Source: Chloroflexota bacterium (GTDB lineage: Bacteria; Chloroflexota; Anaerolineae; Anaerolineales; Villigracilaceae). Taken from it: 12,075 nucleotides of DNA. The position numbers were made by a program, and so were the translations under genes. The stretch is taken from contig JACPVB010000147.1 in assembly GCA_016191985.1 (NCBI GenBank), positions 1-12,075 on the forward strand. Reading direction: 5' to 3'. The notes under the pieces were generated by a model. That model saw nothing but the letters and a program-made list of their open reading frames with translations, was not told the DNA's origin and did no database searches. Positions within the stretch are counted from its first letter, which is position 1, and each line of letters begins with the position of its first letter. Below are positions 11,887-12,075 of the stretch, one piece after another.

Positions 11887-12075
11887 TTACCAACCACGCA
11901 CCGCGAGTCGTTCTCCTTCGGGCATTTGCGCGGCGTTGCGTCCGACCATCGCCTCGCCGAGATTCTTGCTCACTTCCGCGAGAATGGACGCATCCTGATA
12001 ATGTGTCACCGATTTGACGATGGCCGCGGCACGCTTGGCAGGGTCACCAGATTTGAAGATGCCGGAGCCAACGAA
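11887..12075 (-). CDS. pdxS: Pyridoxal 5'-phosphate synthase subunit PdxS, C-terminal fragment
   Basis: This is the last 62 codons of the PLP-forming lyase subunit, which assembles with PdxT into a 12+12 complex. The frame enters from the right edge and ends at TAA (complement of 11887-11889). Reading on the minus strand gives FVGSGIFKSGDPAKRAAAIV, then KSVTHYQDASILAEVSKNLGEAMVGRNAAQ, and ends in LAVRGW. These match the conserved PdxS C-terminus: the GSGIFKS phosphate-binding loop, the THY motif, the GEAM(V/K)G motif, and the terminal RGW. The active-site lysines are outside the window. It precedes pdxT in the direction of transcription. Confidence 0.95.
   Translation of the reverse strand, partial: FVGSGIFKSGDPAKRAAAIVKSVTHYQDASILAEVSKNLGEAMVGRNAAQMPEGERLAVRGW

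Overview
The window looks like a chromosomal segment from a member of the Chloroflexota, probably class Anaerolineae. This is inferred from the threonine/proline/glutamate-rich linkers behind lipoprotein signal peptides, the pdxS-pdxT pair, the moderate-to-high GC coding sequence, and the many short GC-rich intergenic palindromes. No phylogenetic marker gene is complete, so the assignment is tentative.

Layout. (1) Positions 2-250 hold the 3' end of lipA (lipoyl synthase), followed by a terminator. (2) Positions 334-1341 hold an AT-rich gene, unlike its neighbours in composition, encoding an SH3-like domain and a C-terminal helical region with an R-x4-H (HEPN-type) motif. Near-duplicate terminator hairpins flank it, so it looks inserted. 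(3) A DUF1232 membrane protein is convergent with it at 1338-1787. (4) A gene-free stretch of about 1.1 kb (1788-2866) is packed with repeats: a promoter with an adjacent 9-bp dyad, a GC-rich dyad, an exact 22-bp-period array of palindromic units carrying TACTGTCA (2080-2190), a 14-bp inverted repeat, and a strong hairpin upstream of phnD. (5) Positions 2867-6803 form a phosphonate-type ABC importer: binding lipoprotein phnD, a strong terminator, an 18-bp perfect inverted repeat leading into a TATAAT box, ATPase phnC, and a very long phnE permease. The permease has an extracytoplasmic N-terminal domain and a large membrane insertion splitting the usual permease domain.

(6) From 6854 to the end every gene is on the minus strand. 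Reading in the direction of transcription they are pdxS (3' end), pdxT, a two-domain GNAT-like protein, a 106-residue protein of unknown function overlapping it by 8 bases, a HAD-type phosphatase, an exported helical-toroid (six-hairpin-like) protein coupled to it, and a fatty acid desaturase. A bidirectional terminator separates phnE from the desaturase. PdxS and PdxT together form pyridoxal 5'-phosphate synthase. The HAD, exported protein and desaturase genes are closely packed and may form one transcription unit, but no shared pathway is evident.

The most unusual items are the enlarged PhnE, the 22-bp palindromic array upstream of the phn genes, the large inverted repeat at the phnC promoter, and the AT-rich SH3/HEPN-like gene bracketed by duplicated terminators.
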